From NCBI GenBank assembly GCA_039105265.1, contig JAPFFF010000381.1, positions 1-24,128 of the forward strand: a stretch of DNA of 24,128 nt, given 5' to 3'. The stretch's first letter is position 1. Each line of letters begins with the position of its first letter. The notes beneath the pieces are model-generated. The model searched no databases. It was not told where the DNA came from and saw nothing but the letters and a program-made list of their open reading frames with translations. Positions 1 through 9,404 of this stretch are shown piece by piece. Both the position numbers and the translations under genes were made by a program. This DNA is from Tritrichomonas musculus (lineage: Eukaryota > Parabasalia > Tritrichomonadida > Tritrichomonadidae).

Positions 1-680
1 CGTTATTTTATTTTTGAATGATTTATTTTAATTTTGAAATATCTCAATTCAATTGTTTTTACACTACTATGAAAAAACTGTATTTCAAAAATGTTTTCTG
101 CTATCCTAATGATATTCAAATGTATTGCAATATCACTACTTGAAGGGGAAAAAAGCTTTTGAACAAAGTAGAAGTTGTTAATTACATAAATATTTTCATT
201 ATCTTTTCATAACCTATGTTGTTTTTTCTGAGTCGTTATACTTATAATTAATAAATATTAGAATGCTTTCTTTCTTTTTTTTAAAATTATCTATATATAA
301 AAATATATTCAAATAAAACTCTGGAGATACTAAAGAAATAAGGTTTTTTTTTATTTTTTATACTTTTCAAATAAAATGAAAGTTGAAAGTTTTATTTTTA
401 CACAAAATCTTTTCTAATATATTAATTTTTAATAATTAATACTTTAATATCAATTATTACATTATTTATTTTTTGGTAATGATATTAATATGCATATTTA
501 TTAAAATTATATATATTTATATATTAAATTTCTATAGATAAATTTATTTTATTCCAAAATTGATAAAATTTTATTTTGAATGATATTGAATAAATTATTT
601 TATTTCTATCAAAATTTCATTATTATTTATTTTTAAAAAAAAATAAAAAAAAAAAAGATAAAAAAACAGCTCATCTTATA
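1..680. other. gene-free AT-rich upstream region
   Basis: Very AT-rich sequence with homopolymer runs and no convincing coding frame on either strand. It presumably holds the upstream region of the polo-like kinase gene. A run of mostly A at about 636-667 lies just before the probable initiator. I see no repeat or RNA gene here. Confidence 0.6.
671..675 (+). promoter_or_regulatory. candidate initiator (Inr) of the polo-like kinase gene
   Basis: TCATC lies 8 bases (A at 673) before the ATG at 681. It resembles the trichomonad initiator TCA(+1)Py(T/A) but has C at the last position. The spacing matches that of better initiators in this window. Confidence 0.4.
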
Positions 681-2384
681 ATGTGCACGATGTTGCCATC
701 ACAAGTCCCGATGAGAATCACCTACACTCGGGAAAGTGGAATTAAAGAAACATTTTTGCGTAAAGAAGAACTTGGTCGTGGAGGCTTTGCAATTGTATAC
801 AAAGTCACAAATGAAAAAACAAACATAGATTATGCGATGAAAGTTATCTCAAAACAACGATACGAAGGACCAAAAGGACCAAAATCACTTGAAAAGCTCA
901 AGAATGAAATTCAAATTCAAAAGAGTCTCAATCATCCAAACATTGTTCGTTCATATTGTTCATTTTCGGATGCATTCAACTATTACATTGTTCTTGAATA
1001 CTGCCCAGGTAAAACAGTTCAAGATCTTCTCAGAAGCAGTGATAAAGGATACTTGTCTGAAGGCGAAACAAGAAAAATTTTACAAGATGTCATCCGAGCT
1101 CTTTGTTATCTTCACAAGAGACACATCATTCATCGTGATATCAAACTCGAAAACTTCATGATTGCGTCAGATGGTCGAATTAAAATTGCTGATTTCGGAA
1201 TTTCAGCGATTCTTAAGAACGACGACGAGAAACGATTTTCAATTTGTGGTACACCAAACTATTTGAGTCCAGAAGTTCTTCAAAAAGTCAACAAAGGACA
1301 CAGTTATGAGGTTGACATTTGGTCGATTGGCGTTGCAGCTTTTACGATGTTAACAGGTCACCCACCATTTGATGGTGGAAGGAAGTCGATTACATACGAA
1401 AACATCAAGAATTGCGAATATCGATTTCCACCAACGATTTCAATATCAAGTCTAGCGAAAGACTTCATCAGGACCATTTTACGCATTGATCCAGATCGAA
1501 GACCAACAGCAATAGATCTTTCTAATCACGGCTTTTTGACGACATTTACGAGAGAACTAATTCCATCCTTTTTACCAAAAACAGCGACGAGCGAACAAAC
1601 ATTGAATACGAAATTAGATTTTAATACTAACATTCCAGGTCCAGTTCGTCCACGAATTCCTTTACCACCACGAGACTTGAATATTCTTTCACCAATTAAA
1701 GACGTGGTTGTTACGAGGCCACCTCCTATTCCAAGTACGTCGACAAGTCAATCGAAGAAGATCTTCAATATTCCAAATAATTTCATTTCTAAAGTTTATC
1801 TTCATGGAAATGATTTGTCTTACTTACTTGCTGATGGTACAGTTGGTATTTGCTTTGCTGATGGTTCACTCATGGTTATGGATCCACACGAAAGTTTCAT
1901 TCAATTTTATAAGAGTTCAAATTCCATTTCAAAAGTTATTGACTTAAACGAGTACAGTGAAAAGTATACTGATACAGATGAAGACATTTTTCACAGAAGC
2001 AGGAAAGACAAATTTGGAACGAAAATTGCATTAATGAAAAGAATTTCTAAAACATTGAAATCAGTTAAATCATCATATGAATTACCTTATGGAACATATG
2101 ATTCATCAATTCCTCTTCATCATGTTAAGTCATTCTTGAACAAGAACAACACCATTCTTTTCAAGTTCAATGACCGAAATATCCAAGTGAACTTCAACGA
2201 CCACAAAAAGTTGTTTTTCTTCACAAATACGAAACAAATGGCACTTGTAAGAACGATTAAAGAGAAATGTTCACTAATGAGTGTCAATGAAGTTATCAAG
2301 ATGAATTCAAGTAACGATGAACGTAAACGATACATGGTTGCGAAAGAAATGCTTGATGAATTACGCAGAAATTCCAATTTCTAA
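681..2384 (+). CDS. polo-like protein kinase (PLK family)
   Basis: A 567-residue serine/threonine kinase of the polo-like type, expected to act in mitosis and the basal body or centrosome cycle. Kinase domain about 26-288: glycine loop GRGGFA at 32-37, ATP-binding Lys in YAMK (K54), HRD at 151-153 with N158, DFG at 171-173, and activation segment CGTPNYLSPE at 189-198. S187 sits where PLK1 has its activating Thr. After a proline-rich linker (about 320-360) the C-terminus matches two polo boxes: box 1 about 371-460 (SYLLADGTVGICFADGS) and box 2 about 467-545 (LPYGTY, then ILFKFNDRNIQVNFNDHKKL). The length is close to that of animal PLK1. Start: the first ATG follows an Inr-like motif; Met4 and Met11 are alternatives. 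Whether it is closer to PLK1 or PLK4 cannot be told by eye, but two recognisable polo boxes favour PLK1-type. Confidence 0.9.
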   Translation: MCTMLPSQVPMRITYTRESGIKETFLRKEELGRGGFAIVYKVTNEKTNIDYAMKVISKQRYEGPKGPKSLEKLKNEIQIQKSLNHPNIVRSYCSFSDAFNYYIVLEYCPGKTVQDLLRSSDKGYLSEGETRKILQDVIRALCYLHKRHIIHRDIKLENFMIASDGRIKIADFGISAILKNDDEKRFSICGTPNYLSPEVLQKVNKGHSYEVDIWSIGVAAFTMLTGHPPFDGGRKSITYENIKNCEYRFPPTISISSLAKDFIRTILRIDPDRRPTAIDLSNHGFLTTFTRELIPSFLPKTATSEQTLNTKLDFNTNIPGPVRPRIPLPPRDLNILSPIKDVVVTRPPPIPSTSTSQSKKIFNIPNNFISKVYLHGNDLSYLLADGTVGICFADGSLMVMDPHESFIQFYKSSNSISKVIDLNEYSEKYTDTDEDIFHRSRKDKFGTKIALMKRISKTLKSVKSSYELPYGTYDSSIPLHHVKSFLNKNNTILFKFNDRNIQVNFNDHKKLFFFTNTKQMALVRTIKEKCSLMSVNEVIKMNSSNDERKRYMVAKEMLDELRRNSNF

Positions 2385-2764
2385 TTTCTGATTTCTACTA
2401 GTAATTTATTTCATTTTATTTTTGTATAAATTTTTTATTAGAATGAAATCAATTCTATATATATTTTTTTTTTTTTTTTTTTTTATCAAATTATTGTTCC
2501 CTGCCAAAAGCAGAAAAAACATTATTTTTGTGACTAATATTGCGAGTATATCAATTTTTAATCAGCATAAATGCATACTTCAATCTTATCAATATTTTGT
2601 TTGCTATTAAATTCAATGGCTTTGAATATTCTGAGGAAATTATTTTTTCGATCATTTAATTTATTCAATGATTCTATACTTAAAAAAATAAAAATCAGAA
2701 AGTCTCTCAATAGTGTTCTGAGGTTATTGAGAGTGCAATGAGAAATTTTAATCAAACAAAATCA
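2385..2764. other. intergenic region with T-tract, short ORF and hairpin
   Basis: It holds a long T run (about 2466-2484) and a 41-codon open frame (2616-2741) rich in Leu, Arg and Lys. The TGA of that frame overlaps the upstream ATG of the next gene in an ATGA. A 9-bp inverted repeat (CTCTCAATA 2704-2712, TATTGAGAG 2725-2733) lies just before the next gene. I see no canonical initiator close to the ATG at 2765. Confidence 0.5.
2704..2733 (+). repeat. short perfect inverted repeat upstream of the RCC1-kinase gene
   Basis: CTCTCAATA (2704-2712) and TATTGAGAG (2725-2733) form a perfect 9-bp stem with a 12-base loop, 32 bases before the preferred ATG. It could be a regulatory hairpin or chance in AT-rich DNA. 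It is not shared with the paralogous gene at 9405. Confidence 0.4.
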
Positions 2765-5056
2765 ATGAAAGTTTGTGGATACAATGACAATTTCATACTT
2801 AACGAAGCATCAAACAACAACCCAGCTTCAGGAGAACAATGCATCAGCCCGCCATGCGACTCCCATCTCAACATTTCTTCACTTTCATCTTTTTCAGCGT
2901 GCTCTAGTCACACGATTTTTATTACGAAAGAAGGACAAGGCTATGCAGTTGGTGATAATAAAGATGGGCGAATCCTTGGAACGCATAAGAAAGAAGTTAT
3001 TTCTAAAGAAGAACTCGTTGAACTGAAAGACAAGGAAGGTCGTCCTTGTCAACTTATTTCAGCTGTTTGTGGCGAATATTACACTCTGTACCTTTTTTCT
3101 AGTTCTAGTTCAAAGAACAACCAGCTTGCATATGTTCATTCAGATCACAAAAGCGGTACTCCAGTTTTTGTGAGTATAAATGGCCACAATCCTATTCATC
3201 TTTTTGGTGGCGGTTTCACAGCAGCAGCAGTCGACACAGAAGGATCAATATTTTATATAACATCAGGAGACATGAAGGCAGGAAGAGAGAATATTGAAAA
3301 GTCAGTCCTTCCACAGAGTGAGAAGCCAGTCAGCATCGCCTGCTGCGTGTCATTCGTCATTGCATCTGGCTCGAGTGGTCGAGTCTTCTGTGCAAATGTT
3401 CCATGTGGTAGTGAGGCAGGTGGGAAATTGACATTTGGAATAGTGAAAGAACTTGAAGGAAAAGAAATCATCGAAGTGTCAGGCACAACTGATCACTGTC
3501 TGGCAGTTTGTAAAGATGGGCGAGTCTTTGTCCGCGGATCAGATTTATGTGGCTGTCTGGGACTGGGAGGACGATCATCAGACAGCGAATTCACAGAAAT
3601 TTCAGGACTGAAACACAAAATCATTTCAGCCTCAGCTGGCGGTGCTCATTCACTTTTCATGACATCAGAAGGGAAGGTCCTCGCGTGTGGATATAACGGT
3701 TGTGGCCAGCTCCTCACCACTGAACCAGGTTCCAGTATTTACACACCATCTGAGACAACGATCAGAGGCGGTGCTTCATTCTGCATTGCAGGAAATGGAT
3801 TTTCATTTGTTTTTGTTGGAACAGAACCGCCAGCAAACACACCAAACAGACGAATCAAAGAAAAAGTGACAGATGCGATATCACCAAAAAATCCAAAATC
3901 CAAAAAAGTGACAAGTGACATTGAGAGTCGAGTGAAGATTTTGGAGGAAGAGAACGCAGCGCTGAAAGACAAGGTGGAGTCGCAGGAAAGAGAACTGACG
4001 ATTCTGAGGGACGATAAGAAGAATCTCGAGGAGGAGCTGTCACAGAAATGCTCAGAATTGAATAAATCGGTTTCCGCAAATAAACGTCTTCGAGAAGAAC
4101 TGGAGAAACTGAGGAAAGAACGAGACATTCTGAAAAAAAGTGTCAATAGTCGGAAAGACGACATTTTGAAAGAATCCTCGAAAAGCAGTCAAGAAGGAAA
4201 ACGAGATATCGCGATCATTGATGTTTCTACGATTGACTCGCTTGAGAAAGTGCGAAAGATTGGACGTGGAGTGACATCAGAAGTGTTCGAAGTTTTGCGC
4301 AAGGAGCGACTTGCGCTGAAGCAGCTCGAGGTTGACATTTATGAGAAAGAAGGAAAGTCGTCGGGCAGCGACGATGAAAACGATGCTGTAAATGCGAACA
4401 ACGCGGAACGATTCAAGCGATTTCTTCAAGAGTACGAAATCATCAACAGTCTCGATCACGCGAACATTGTCCGCGCAGTTGGTTTCTGCTTTGGAGATTC
4501 GGGTCACAGTCCGTCGATTCTGCTTGAGTTTTGCGCGAGCAACCTGAAGCGTCGCATCAAGAAGCTGACGGCATCGGAGCGAGTTGGAGTGATCGTTGAA
4601 GTGAGCTCGGCGATGGAGTCGGTGCACTCGGCAGGCGTGATCCACCGCGACCTGAAGCTTGAGAACATCCTTCTTGACGAGGACAACCACGCGAAGGTGA
4701 GCGACTTCGGTCTTTCGGGATTCATCGAGCAGGAATCGGGAGGATGGAGCCGCACGCAGATGGTTGGCACCGCGAGCTACATGGCGCCAGAGCTTGTGCA
4801 AGGCCGAAAAGACTACGACGAGAAAGTTGATGTTTACGCGTTTGGCGTTGTTGTCTTCATGATTGTGACGAAGGGCGAGCGCCCAGGCATCAGCGCGTTC
4901 GACGTTGGGAACGGGAAGAAGGCGGCGATTCCGATGAGCGTCAGCCGCTTCTCGAGGAACCTGATCGAAAAGTGCTGGTCATTCAAAGCATCAGATCGCC
5001 CGTCATTTTCAGAGATCAACGATCTTCTTCGAGGAAACGAAGACAAGCTCATTTAG
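2765..5056 (+). CDS. RCC1-like propeller / coiled-coil / TKL-like protein kinase (copy 1)
   Basis: A 763-residue soluble kinase with no signal peptide or membrane segment. Residues about 45-352 carry RCC1-type repeats (HTIFITKEGQGYAVG, HCLAVCKDGRVFVRG, HSLFMTSEGKVLACGYNGCG), which fold as a beta-propeller in known families. Residues 388-465 are a charged coiled coil. The kinase domain covers about 493-757: GRG loop 500-502, Lys in ALK (K519), an acidic insert at 529-547, HRD 627-629, N634, DFG 647-649 and APE 674-676. All key catalytic residues are present, and the style is TKL-like. Start: the frame opens at 2738, but homology with the paralogue at 9405 begins at the Met at 2765 and continues only about 14 bases upstream, so 2765 is preferred. 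The kinase half is much richer in G+C than the propeller half. NEK8/NEK9 have the reverse domain order, so this is not a NEK. The ligand is unknown; a cytosolic sensor kinase is inferred. Confidence 0.85.
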   Translation: MKVCGYNDNFILNEASNNNPASGEQCISPPCDSHLNISSLSSFSACSSHTIFITKEGQGYAVGDNKDGRILGTHKKEVISKEELVELKDKEGRPCQLISAVCGEYYTLYLFSSSSSKNNQLAYVHSDHKSGTPVFVSINGHNPIHLFGGGFTAAAVDTEGSIFYITSGDMKAGRENIEKSVLPQSEKPVSIACCVSFVIASGSSGRVFCANVPCGSEAGGKLTFGIVKELEGKEIIEVSGTTDHCLAVCKDGRVFVRGSDLCGCLGLGGRSSDSEFTEISGLKHKIISASAGGAHSLFMTSEGKVLACGYNGCGQLLTTEPGSSIYTPSETTIRGGASFCIAGNGFSFVFVGTEPPANTPNRRIKEKVTDAISPKNPKSKKVTSDIESRVKILEEENAALKDKVESQERELTILRDDKKNLEEELSQKCSELNKSVSANKRLREELEKLRKERDILKKSVNSRKDDILKESSKSSQEGKRDIAIIDVSTIDSLEKVRKIGRGVTSEVFEVLRKERLALKQLEVDIYEKEGKSSGSDDENDAVNANNAERFKRFLQEYEIINSLDHANIVRAVGFCFGDSGHSPSILLEFCASNLKRRIKKLTASERVGVIVEVSSAMESVHSAGVIHRDLKLENILLDEDNHAKVSDFGLSGFIEQESGGWSRTQMVGTASYMAPELVQGRKDYDEKVDVYAFGVVVFMIVTKGERPGISAFDVGNGKKAAIPMSVSRFSRNLIEKCWSFKASDRPSFSEINDLLRGNEDKLI

Positions 5057-5094
5057 AACTGCAATCTTTTCTCTCTTTATTTGCTTTACTTAAC
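5057..5094. other. immediate 3' flank of copy 1
   Basis: A short spacer after the stop codon. It precedes the repeated flank segment and has no distinct signal. Confidence 0.4.
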
Positions 5095-5882
5095 TGATAA
5101 CTAACTGACTAAATAACCGCTTTTTTATATTATCTTCTTTTTATCTCTTTTTATATATAAAATTAAAGAGTTTTTTCCTCAGTGAAGACTTATGCAAGTG
5201 ATGATTCATTGTAAAATGATGAAATTTTGTTTTTGGAAGATTTTGAATGTGTTTTTTTATCGATTGAAAAAAAAAGTGTATTTTATGTCACTTTTTTAAA
5301 AAATGTCAAAGAACAAGTGATTTAATAAATTTTATAAAAATGAAGAAAAAGCTCAGTATAATTATGTTTATAATGTAATATTAACAAAAACAAACATTAC
5401 GATACGTTTACGTGCTCATCAATGCTTCCGATGATGAAAAATTGAGAAGAGTGTATCTAATGAAGGATGAAGTGTTTTGATCTGCAAAAGTGTTCAATGA
5501 GTTACTTATGTCATGTACTATATCGATATTATAAAAAAATGAAAACGAACAAAGTCATTCAAATTTTGAGAAGAGCTCTTCTCAAAAATATTGAATTCAA
5601 CGAATTCATTTGATATTGATAAAATGTATAATATAAAGAAATCTGATCAATATTTTTCGTTTTTTGATTCATGAATTTAATCTAGTGTTGATAAAACCGA
5701 ATTTTGATTATATAAAAATGACTTTTTGTGTTGAAAAAAGTTGTCATTTTCACTTCATTTTATTATCAAATAATGAAGAGTGTCATACATATTAAAAGTC
5801 AAATATATGGAGCATACATGCATTATTTATTATATTATTGTATCAAATTGCGTATATTAAAGTTTATAACATATTTTAATGG
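5095..5882 (+). repeat. duplicated flank segment, copy A
   Basis: About 790 bases downstream of RCC1-kinase copy 1. The sequence recurs with indels at 6640-7374 and, more diverged, at about 11518-11928 behind RCC1-kinase copy 2. It starts near TGATAACTAACTGACT. A 105-base core at 5776-5880 aligns without gaps to the other two copies. A 109-codon frame (5728-6057) crosses it, but I do not accept it as a gene. Confidence 0.75.
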
Positions 5883-6639
5883 TCATTTATTATATCAGAG
5901 AAAGAAAATATTGGATGAATTGATCTTTGGTAGAAAAGAGCATCAAAAGCACATAAATTGTTCAATGAATTCTAAAAATCAAATAGATTATATGAATAAA
6001 AATCAGATATTGAACGAATTAAGTCAATTCTTATTTATTGGCATTGATATGATCTGATTGATTGAACAGAGTTAGTCAAAAAAAACTCAAAGAGAGGTAA
6101 ATATATAAATTTGCAACAAAACTAAAGGCACAAATTGAAAATTGATTTTTATGATTGAAAACACATAGAGAAACACAAAAATATTATATTTTTAATGATT
6201 TACTTATCAATTCTTTGTTGTGGTCCTTCTTGCAAACTGATGATTAAATAAAGGAACACTTACTTACTTACAAATGCGTTTTATTACCAGTCTCGATAAT
6301 AATTAAAATAACATTCACTTTCGACTTGTTGTAATCTTTTTTCGATGTGTTATCGCATTTCTCTTAAATTTGTTCTCTCTTTCTATCAAGACACTCTTTT
6401 GTGTCTAAGATAGTGATTTCACTCCCTCTACAATCATTGATGAATGAACACCCAAAATAAATAAATAAAAATCAACTCAAATTAATTATGAACAAAAAAA
6501 TAGACAAGCTCAAAAAAAGCTAAATATAATAATTTCATAATCCACAAAAAAACAAGATTGATATTATGGGAAATGAAACAATCAACAACCTGGAAAACAA
6601 AACAAAAAACGAAAATATATCTTTGGGTGGATGGAACAT
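5883..6639. other. gene-free spacer between duplicated flanks
   Basis: AT-rich, with no convincing gene on either strand. A phrase at about 6056-6080 (GAACAGAGTTAGTCAAAAAA) recurs near 11630-11650 behind the second RCC1-kinase, so the homologous flank extends into this part in patches. Confidence 0.5.
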
Positions 6640-7374
6640 TGATAACTAACTGATGAAATAACCGCTTTTTTATCTTTTTTTTTTTTTAATATCTTTATAT
6701 ATATAAAATTAAAAGTTCTTTTTTCTTCAGTGAAGACTTATGCATGTGATGAATCATTATAAAATGAAGAAATTTTGTTTTTGAAAGATTTTGAAAGAGT
6801 TTTTAGATGATTGAAAAAAAAGTATATTTCATATCACTTTTTTGATAAATATCAAAGAACATCCGATTTAATAAATTTATAAAAATGAAGGAAAAGCATA
6901 GTATAATTTTGTTTATAAATGAATATTAACAAAAACAAACATTACGATACGTTTACATGCGCATCAATGCTTCCGATGAATAAAAGTTGAAAAGAAAGTA
7001 TGTAATGAAAGATGAAGTGATTTGATCAGCAAAATTGTTCAATGTGTTACTTATGCCATGTACTATATCATTATCACAAAAAATGAAAACGAACGAAGTC
7101 ATTCAAAATTTGAGAAGATCTCTTTTCAAAAATATTGAACTTAACGAATTCATTTGATTTTGATAAAATATAACGAAATATGATCAATATTTTTCTGATT
7201 TTAATTCATGAAACTCACTACAAAGTCATTTTGAAACAGATTCATTTTATTATTAAAATAATGAAGATCGTCATATACATTAAAAGTCAAATATATGAAG
7301 TATACATGCATTATATATTATTATATTATATCAAATTGTGCTTATTAAAATTTAGAGCATATTTTAATTGACAG
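6640..7374 (+). repeat. duplicated flank segment, copy B
   Basis: A second, indel-bearing copy of 5095-5882 in the same orientation. No kinase coding sequence precedes it, so either the flank was duplicated alone or the gene between was lost. The core 7264-7368 is gapless against 5776-5880 at roughly 85% identity by eye. The transposon at 7390 begins just beyond its end. Confidence 0.75.
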
Positions 7375-7380
7375 AAAAGT

Positions 7381-7389
7381 TTTAATTTA
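7381..7389. repeat. target site duplication, left copy (TTTAATTTA)
   Basis: Nine bases directly before the left inverted end at 7390. They are repeated exactly at 8439-8447 directly after the right inverted end. Confidence 0.7.
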
Positions 7390-8438
7390 TTAGGCTCGGA
7401 AAAGTTATCATTTTGGCGGTTTTTGGATAATAAGGATAATTTTTTTGAGAGAAAAATTAAAAAAAAAAAGCATTTATGAAAAACATTTGCGTTAAATTTA
7501 ATATATATTGCTATTTTTCATTTTCTGGAGAAAAAAAAAAAGATAAAAATTTTGGTTGAAAAATATAAAAATTTTGTTCATGAAAACAGAAATATTGGTT
7601 ATATATTATATATATAACTGAAAATTGAGTTTCCGTGTTATTTTTGACAAGATTGAATCAACCTAGATAAAAAAAATATTAATTTTGCACCAAAAGAGAG
7701 GATAAATGTCAATAATATTTGATATCTTTGCTTAAAATATAGTAAATACGAATAATCCAGAAATTAACTACAACAAAGCTAATAAAACCTAAGAAAATTT
7801 GATTTTGTTTAATGAGTATAATAATAAACGTACTCATTAAAAACTAAATAAATTCATATTATTTTGCATTATGTTGCATAAGATCTGTGGAGTTATTAAA
7901 GCATATTGAAATATATAAAAGATTTGTGAACATTGAAAAAGTTATAATACGATAAAAATACATTGAATTATTTAAGAACAATTGAATGTCATGTTTTTTT
8001 TATTTAATTTAAAAAAAAAAAAAAACAAGACATTCAAAATTTTAAGAACAATTGAATGTCTTGTTTTTAACCTAAGTTCATTTTTCTCCTGCTTGTTCAG
8101 GAGTTTAATTAATGTTTTTGACTTAGCAATTGATTCATTGTTTTCAATCATTGGAAACTATTTTAAATAATATTATGAACATTTTTTTTTTTTTAAATAT
8201 AAGTATTTGCTTGATAATCACTTATAAGTCTTTGATGCGCACTAGTAAATAAATTTCTTTTGTTTTTGTAACAATTTAATAAAATAAAATAATCCTAGAT
8301 AATTTGTATAATTTTAAAAATTTTAAAAAATAGATCTTTTTATGAAGTGAATAATCCATTTTGAGCTTTTTTTGGTAAAAATTTTATGGATAAAATTTGG
8401 ATAATATTTTGAATAAAGGATAACTTTTCCGAGCCTAA
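7390..8438. mobile_element. non-autonomous DNA transposon (MITE-like), 20-bp inverted ends
   Basis: The left end TTAGGCTCGGAAAAGTTATC (7390-7409) is the exact reverse complement of 8419-8438. The ends are flanked by an identical 9-bp repeat, TTTAATTTA. The element is 1,049 bp long and has no transposase-like frame, so it must be non-autonomous. Several direct GGATAA motifs lie near the ends (7425, 7434, 8389, 8399, 8418). A 9-bp duplication is usual for Mutator-like elements and 8 bp for hAT; family assignment by this alone is tentative. The perfect ends and intact duplication suggest a fairly young insertion. It lies between a duplicated flank and decayed gene debris. Confidence 0.75.
7971..8067. 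repeat. direct repeat and hairpin inside the transposon
   Basis: A 27-base unit at 7971-7997 recurs at 8041-8067 with one mismatch. Between them lies an inverted copy of part of the unit: GAATGTCATG with a T run at 7984-8000, against an A run followed by CAAGACATTC ending at 8035. Together they could form a strong stem. The 62-codon frame covering it (7982-8170) reflects the repeat and is not accepted as a gene. Confidence 0.65.
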
Positions 8439-8447
8439 TTTAATTTA
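8439..8447. repeat. target site duplication, right copy (TTTAATTTA)
   Basis: Exact copy of 7381-7389, adjoining the right inverted end of the element. Confidence 0.7.
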
Positions 8448-8550
8448 TTAAATTTCAGTTCATTTTTAATGAAATAAAAGGTAAATCTTAATTTTTGAAC
8501 TTTTTGTAATAAGATTTAGTCAAATAATGGACAGATATAAGTAATAAAAT

Positions 8551-8960
8551 CGACTCTTTAACATCTATTCAGTTTGAAATTGAAGAGACTTCTAAAGAGA
8601 TGAAATATGCCAAAAACTCAAACTCAAACGATAAAATGCATTATAAACAATATAAAAAGCAAGCAAAAGATTTCTTTGTGTTTTATCTTTGTAAAAGTTG
8701 CCAAAATTAATATTTTGCAAATCATGAAGATGAAATCATTGACCGAGAACATTTATACGCGAAATGTAAAAAGTTTCTAAAAGAACCTGCATATTTTGAT
8801 AGAATATTAAATTCTTCAATCTTGACAGTAAAATATTGAAAAGAGTGTGAAATATTTTCTCTACAAAAAATGTTCATTTTGAAATAATAAAAGTGTGTTC
8901 CACGCAACTTTTAATGTATCAGCAAAAAGAATCACAATAAAGGAGTGTTCAAACATTACT
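8551..8960 (+). pseudogene. decayed fragment resembling a MYCBP2-type ligase C-terminus
   Basis: The plus strand reads, in one frame, a stretch ending KQAKDFFVFYLCKSCQN (CxxC at 8690-8701), then an in-frame TAA at 8708, then YFANHEDEIIDREHLYAKCK. In another frame, from 8871, it reads CSF-stop-NNKSVFHATFNVS, where the TGA is one step from a Cys codon. The pattern (F-Y-x-C-x-x-C-x-x-x-Y-F, later C-x-x-C-x4-x-V-F-H) recalls the Cys-rich C-terminus of PAM/Highwire/MYCBP2-type E3 ligases (family knowledge, recalled by eye). Internal stops and a frame change show that it is not functional. It could also be another Cys-rich zinc-binding family. Confidence 0.35.
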
Positions 8961-9404
8961 TTATTGTAGCTTTCAGCAATGTGGATTATCTTGCAAGAGT
9001 TGGAATTGACCTTGCTGACAATCGCAAATTGGAGATATTTAAAACACCGTTCTTTGTCAAATATTTGAATATTTTATTTGAGCTGAATTCAATATCCATT
9101 TCAATAATATGAATTTCTTCTGGTCGAAGAATCATTGATTGTCACTGTATAGATATTGTTCATTTTCGGATGAATTCAACTATTATTATTTTTTATTTAT
9201 AATATATATGTTATATAATATATTCATATAACTAATTTACTAATTAAATCAATGAAGTATTATATAATGAACGATATAAATATATTTTTTAAATTTAAAG
9301 AAACTTTCAATAAATATTCAAATTTGAGAGATATCAACGTTTCATTAAATTGAAAAATTCAAAATACGATTATAAATTTATAAAATTTTTATCCAACAAA
9401 ATCA
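8961..9404. other. upstream region of RCC1-kinase copy 2 with a kinase-like fragment
   Basis: AT-rich, no gene. At 9153-9185 there are 33 bases that match the polo-like kinase gene at 953-985 with one mismatch; in frame they read YCSFSDEFNYY. The last 14 or so bases before the ATG at 9405 match those before 2765. No canonical initiator is visible. Confidence 0.5.

Noticed and set aside
3739-4164. 141-codon minus-strand Ser/Phe-rich frame
   Set aside because: Mirror of the coiled-coil coding region of RCC1-kinase copy 1.
4277-4801. 174-codon minus-strand frame inside the kinase domain of copy 1
   Set aside because: Antisense shadow. The plus-strand frame carries all kinase motifs, and the higher G+C there makes stops rare on the other strand.
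5095-5120. ACTAAC motif resembling a trichomonad intron branch site
   Set aside because: Lies in a non-coding flank with no matching 5' splice site, and every gene here is complete without splicing.
5195-5470. GTGATGA and GATGATGA phrases resembling box C of C/D snoRNAs
   Set aside because: No properly placed CTGA box or terminal stem was found; such phrases are expected in AT-rich repeats.
5728-6057. 109-codon plus-strand frame in the duplicated flank
   Set aside because: The frame is broken or shortened in the other two copies, the composition is Ile/Tyr/Lys low complexity, and no domain is seen. Only the gapless core is kept as a finding.
7180-7371. 63-codon plus-strand frame in flank copy B
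   Set aside because: Shares only the short core with the other copies; no start-site support and no family.
7390-8438. Possibility that the inverted-end element is a Polinton or other virus-like element
   Set aside because: Too short, no coding content, and a 9-bp rather than 6-bp flanking repeat; a plain DNA transposon explains it.
8722-8907. 61-codon minus-strand frame
   Set aside because: Shadow over the decayed Cys-rich gene fragment, whose protein-like signal is on the plus strand.
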